A DNA stretch of 64,000 nt, taken from NCBI RefSeq assembly GCF_003852495.1, contig NZ_QAJI01000003.1, positions 487,776-551,775 on the forward strand. The letters run 5' to 3'. Position 1 is the stretch's first letter; every line of letters starts with the position of its first letter. This DNA comes from Taibaiella sp. KBW10 (GTDB lineage: Bacteria > Bacteroidota > Bacteroidia > Chitinophagales > Chitinophagaceae). A model generated the notes under the pieces. The model ran no database searches and was not told where the DNA came from. It saw nothing but the letters and a program-made list of their open reading frames with translations. Positions 62,901 to 64,000 of the stretch are shown in pieces. A program made the position numbers and the translations under genes.

Positions 62901-64000
62901 TTATGGGGTTACAGGATTTGTACAACCATTCGCATCGGTTATTTTCATTAAGTCATAAGTATGCGTTCCTTGAACCGAAGGTGTTGGAGTAATGGTGATA
63001 TTGGCACCATTAGTCACGCCATTATACGTTTGGAAAGGAGTAACCGCATCTTGTCTGATCTCAAGATTAAACGGACCGGTACCACAAGTAGCCGTATATT
63101 TCAGTTGTACTGCAGTACCCTGACACAAGGCCGGATCTACCGCTGCCAAGCTTGCATTTGGTGTCGGATGTACGGTAACTTTAAAGGTCGTTGGCGTACC
63201 ATTACAGGTTGAACCACCATTAGTGTAAATCGGTGTCACGACGATGTTGGCGACAGCATCGGTACAAGCAGCATTCGTCGCAGTAAAGGATGGGATCGAA
63301 CTCGTCGTTCCGCTGGCCGCAATGCCTATTGAAGCATTATCATTGGTCCAGGAATAAGTGACCGTTCCGCCTGTTGTACTGCTAGAGAAGCTGATGGCCG
63401 GTACTACATTACCATTACACTTCGTAATGTCCGCGATCGTAGCAACCGTTGCTGTTGGATTTACAGTAATCGTATACGTAACCGGTGTACCCGTACATCC
63501 ATTGGCAGATGGGGTAATGGTAACCGTTGCCGTAACCGGAGCACCGGTAGCATTTGTAGCGGTAAATGATGGAATTTGCGTCAGTCCGGTTGCATTGGCA
63601 AGGCCTACACTAGCACCGCCGCTGATGGCATAAGTAACGCCTGTTGGTGTACCGGTAAGTGTGGTGGCCGGTGCAGTGGCATTCGCACAATATACCTGAT
63701 TGGCCGGTGCCGTAACAACCGGTACCGGATTGATCGTTACGGTTATGGGAAGACACGCAGTATTGATATTACAGAAACCGCCTTCGGCTCTTACATAATA
63801 CGTTTTAGTGATGGGTTGTGTACCCGTATTGGTCGGTGTTACTGTAATAGAAGCACCGGTACCGATAGGTGTGGCCGCTCCGGTAGGACAGGCATCTGCA
63901 TACCATTTCCAATCCGCTGCCGGTGTACCCGATCCCAGATGTCCGCCACTAATACTTAAAGTCGTACCGGTTCCGGTACAAAAGCTAGTCGCAGAAGCGG
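62901..64000 (-). CDS. Repeat adhesin, 3' part, cut by window edge
   Basis: The frame ending at 62901 stays open in every part I translated (to about 63,700) and the sequence composition continues the same way to the edge. It encodes tandem Ig/PKD-like domains with recurring NPTATVA, TYTITVNP-like linkers and CNGN / CTGTP cysteine motifs, typical of large Bacteroidota surface adhesins. Unusually it ends inside a domain (KITDANGCTNPVTP then stop) with no type IX sorting domain. Plus-strand open frames opposite it are artefacts. Confidence 0.78.
   Translation of the reverse strand, partial: ASATSFCTGTGTTLSISGGHLGSGTPAADWKWYADACPTGAATPIGTGASITVTPTNTGTQPITKTYYVRAEGGFCNINTACLPITVTINPVPVVTAPANQVYCANATAPATTLTGTPTGVTYAISGGASVGLANATGLTQIPSFTATNATGAPVTATVTITPSANGCTGTPVTYTITVNPTATVATIADITKCNGNVVPAISFSSSTTGGTVTYSWTNDNASIGIAASGTTSSIPSFTATNAACTDAVANIVVTPIYTNGGSTCNGTPTTFKVTVHPTPNASLAAVDPALCQGTAVQLKYTATCGTGPFNLEIRQDAVTPFQTYNGVTNGANITITPTPSVQGTHTYDLMKITDANGCTNPVTP

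Noticed and set aside
63358-63959. Two plus-strand open frames at the right edge
   Set aside because: They lie opposite the adhesin repeats, whose minus-strand frame stays open and shows recognisable repeated domains.
1-64000. tRNA genes, insertion sequences, prophage or defence systems
   Set aside because: No TPsiC-like GTTCRANNC with cloverleaf arms, no transposase or integrase, and no defence-gene signature was found on either strand.

Overview
This window is chromosomal DNA from a member of the Bacteroidota, most likely a gliding, T9SS-bearing lineage close to Chitinophagales (the order is my inference). Three things point to the phylum. Gliding lipoproteins GldB and GldH are present. 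A C-terminal type IX sorting domain sits next to a cysteine-containing repeat adhesin. Many genes are preceded by the Bacteroidota -7 promoter element TAnnTTTG, with few Shine-Dalgarno sequences. No phage, IS element, CRISPR array, rRNA or tRNA was seen. The only stable RNA gene is a small SRP RNA at about 23.8 kb.

Layout. 0.2-14.3 kb (minus strand): cell-envelope and housekeeping genes. These are an L,D-transpeptidase, a BI-1 membrane protein, a DUF3078 protein, gldB, and a tight run of TPR/DUF2135 protein, DUF4175 giant, AsmA-like protein, tsaD and trmN6, followed by an FAD oxidoreductase and a YkvA protein. 14.5-16.1 kb (plus): an overlapping three-gene operon of LolA-like carrier, lipoprotein and hotdog dehydratase homologue, resembling a fragment of a flexirubin/aryl-polyene locus. 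16.2-23.6 kb (minus): DUF805 protein, a polyprenyl-phosphate sugar transferase coupled to a Gfo/Idh oxidoreductase, radC, dprA, sucD and pyrG. 23.8-32.9 kb: SRP RNA, a small outer-membrane protein, a DedA protein, a CstB-like tandem rhodanese without its dioxygenase domain, scpA, a CNNM/CorC transporter, an Old Yellow Enzyme, ricT and aspartate kinase. 33-42.3 kb: a PafA-type alkaline phosphatase, a sterol-desaturase-family hydroxylase, a lipoprotein, yicC, gldH, a TPR protein, a DUF2807 protein and a MoxR ATPase. 42.4-47.1 kb (plus): a hydrolase, uvrB, malate dehydrogenase and a stand-alone HisB phosphatase domain. 47.1-53 kb: a TonB-family outer-membrane protein divergent from an ECF sigma gene, which overlaps a very unusual 914-residue protein. 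53-64 kb: kdsD, DUF2157, PaaG-like, DUF4230, DUF2306-like and small membrane genes, mfd, a T9SS cargo protein, and the 3' part of a repeat adhesin that runs off the window.

The most unusual locus is 49.8-53.0 kb. An ECF sigma factor overlaps by 17 bp a protein that joins an anti-sigma-like N-terminus with one membrane span, a carboxypeptidase-regulatory-like domain, a SusC-type TonB plug without a barrel, and a YfbK-type von Willebrand A module. Other points of interest are the E-to-Q hotdog protein, the truncated CstB architecture, three very long perfect hairpins, a terminator-like hairpin directly abutting a start codon, and an adhesin that stops mid-domain 20 bp before a separate sorting-domain protein.
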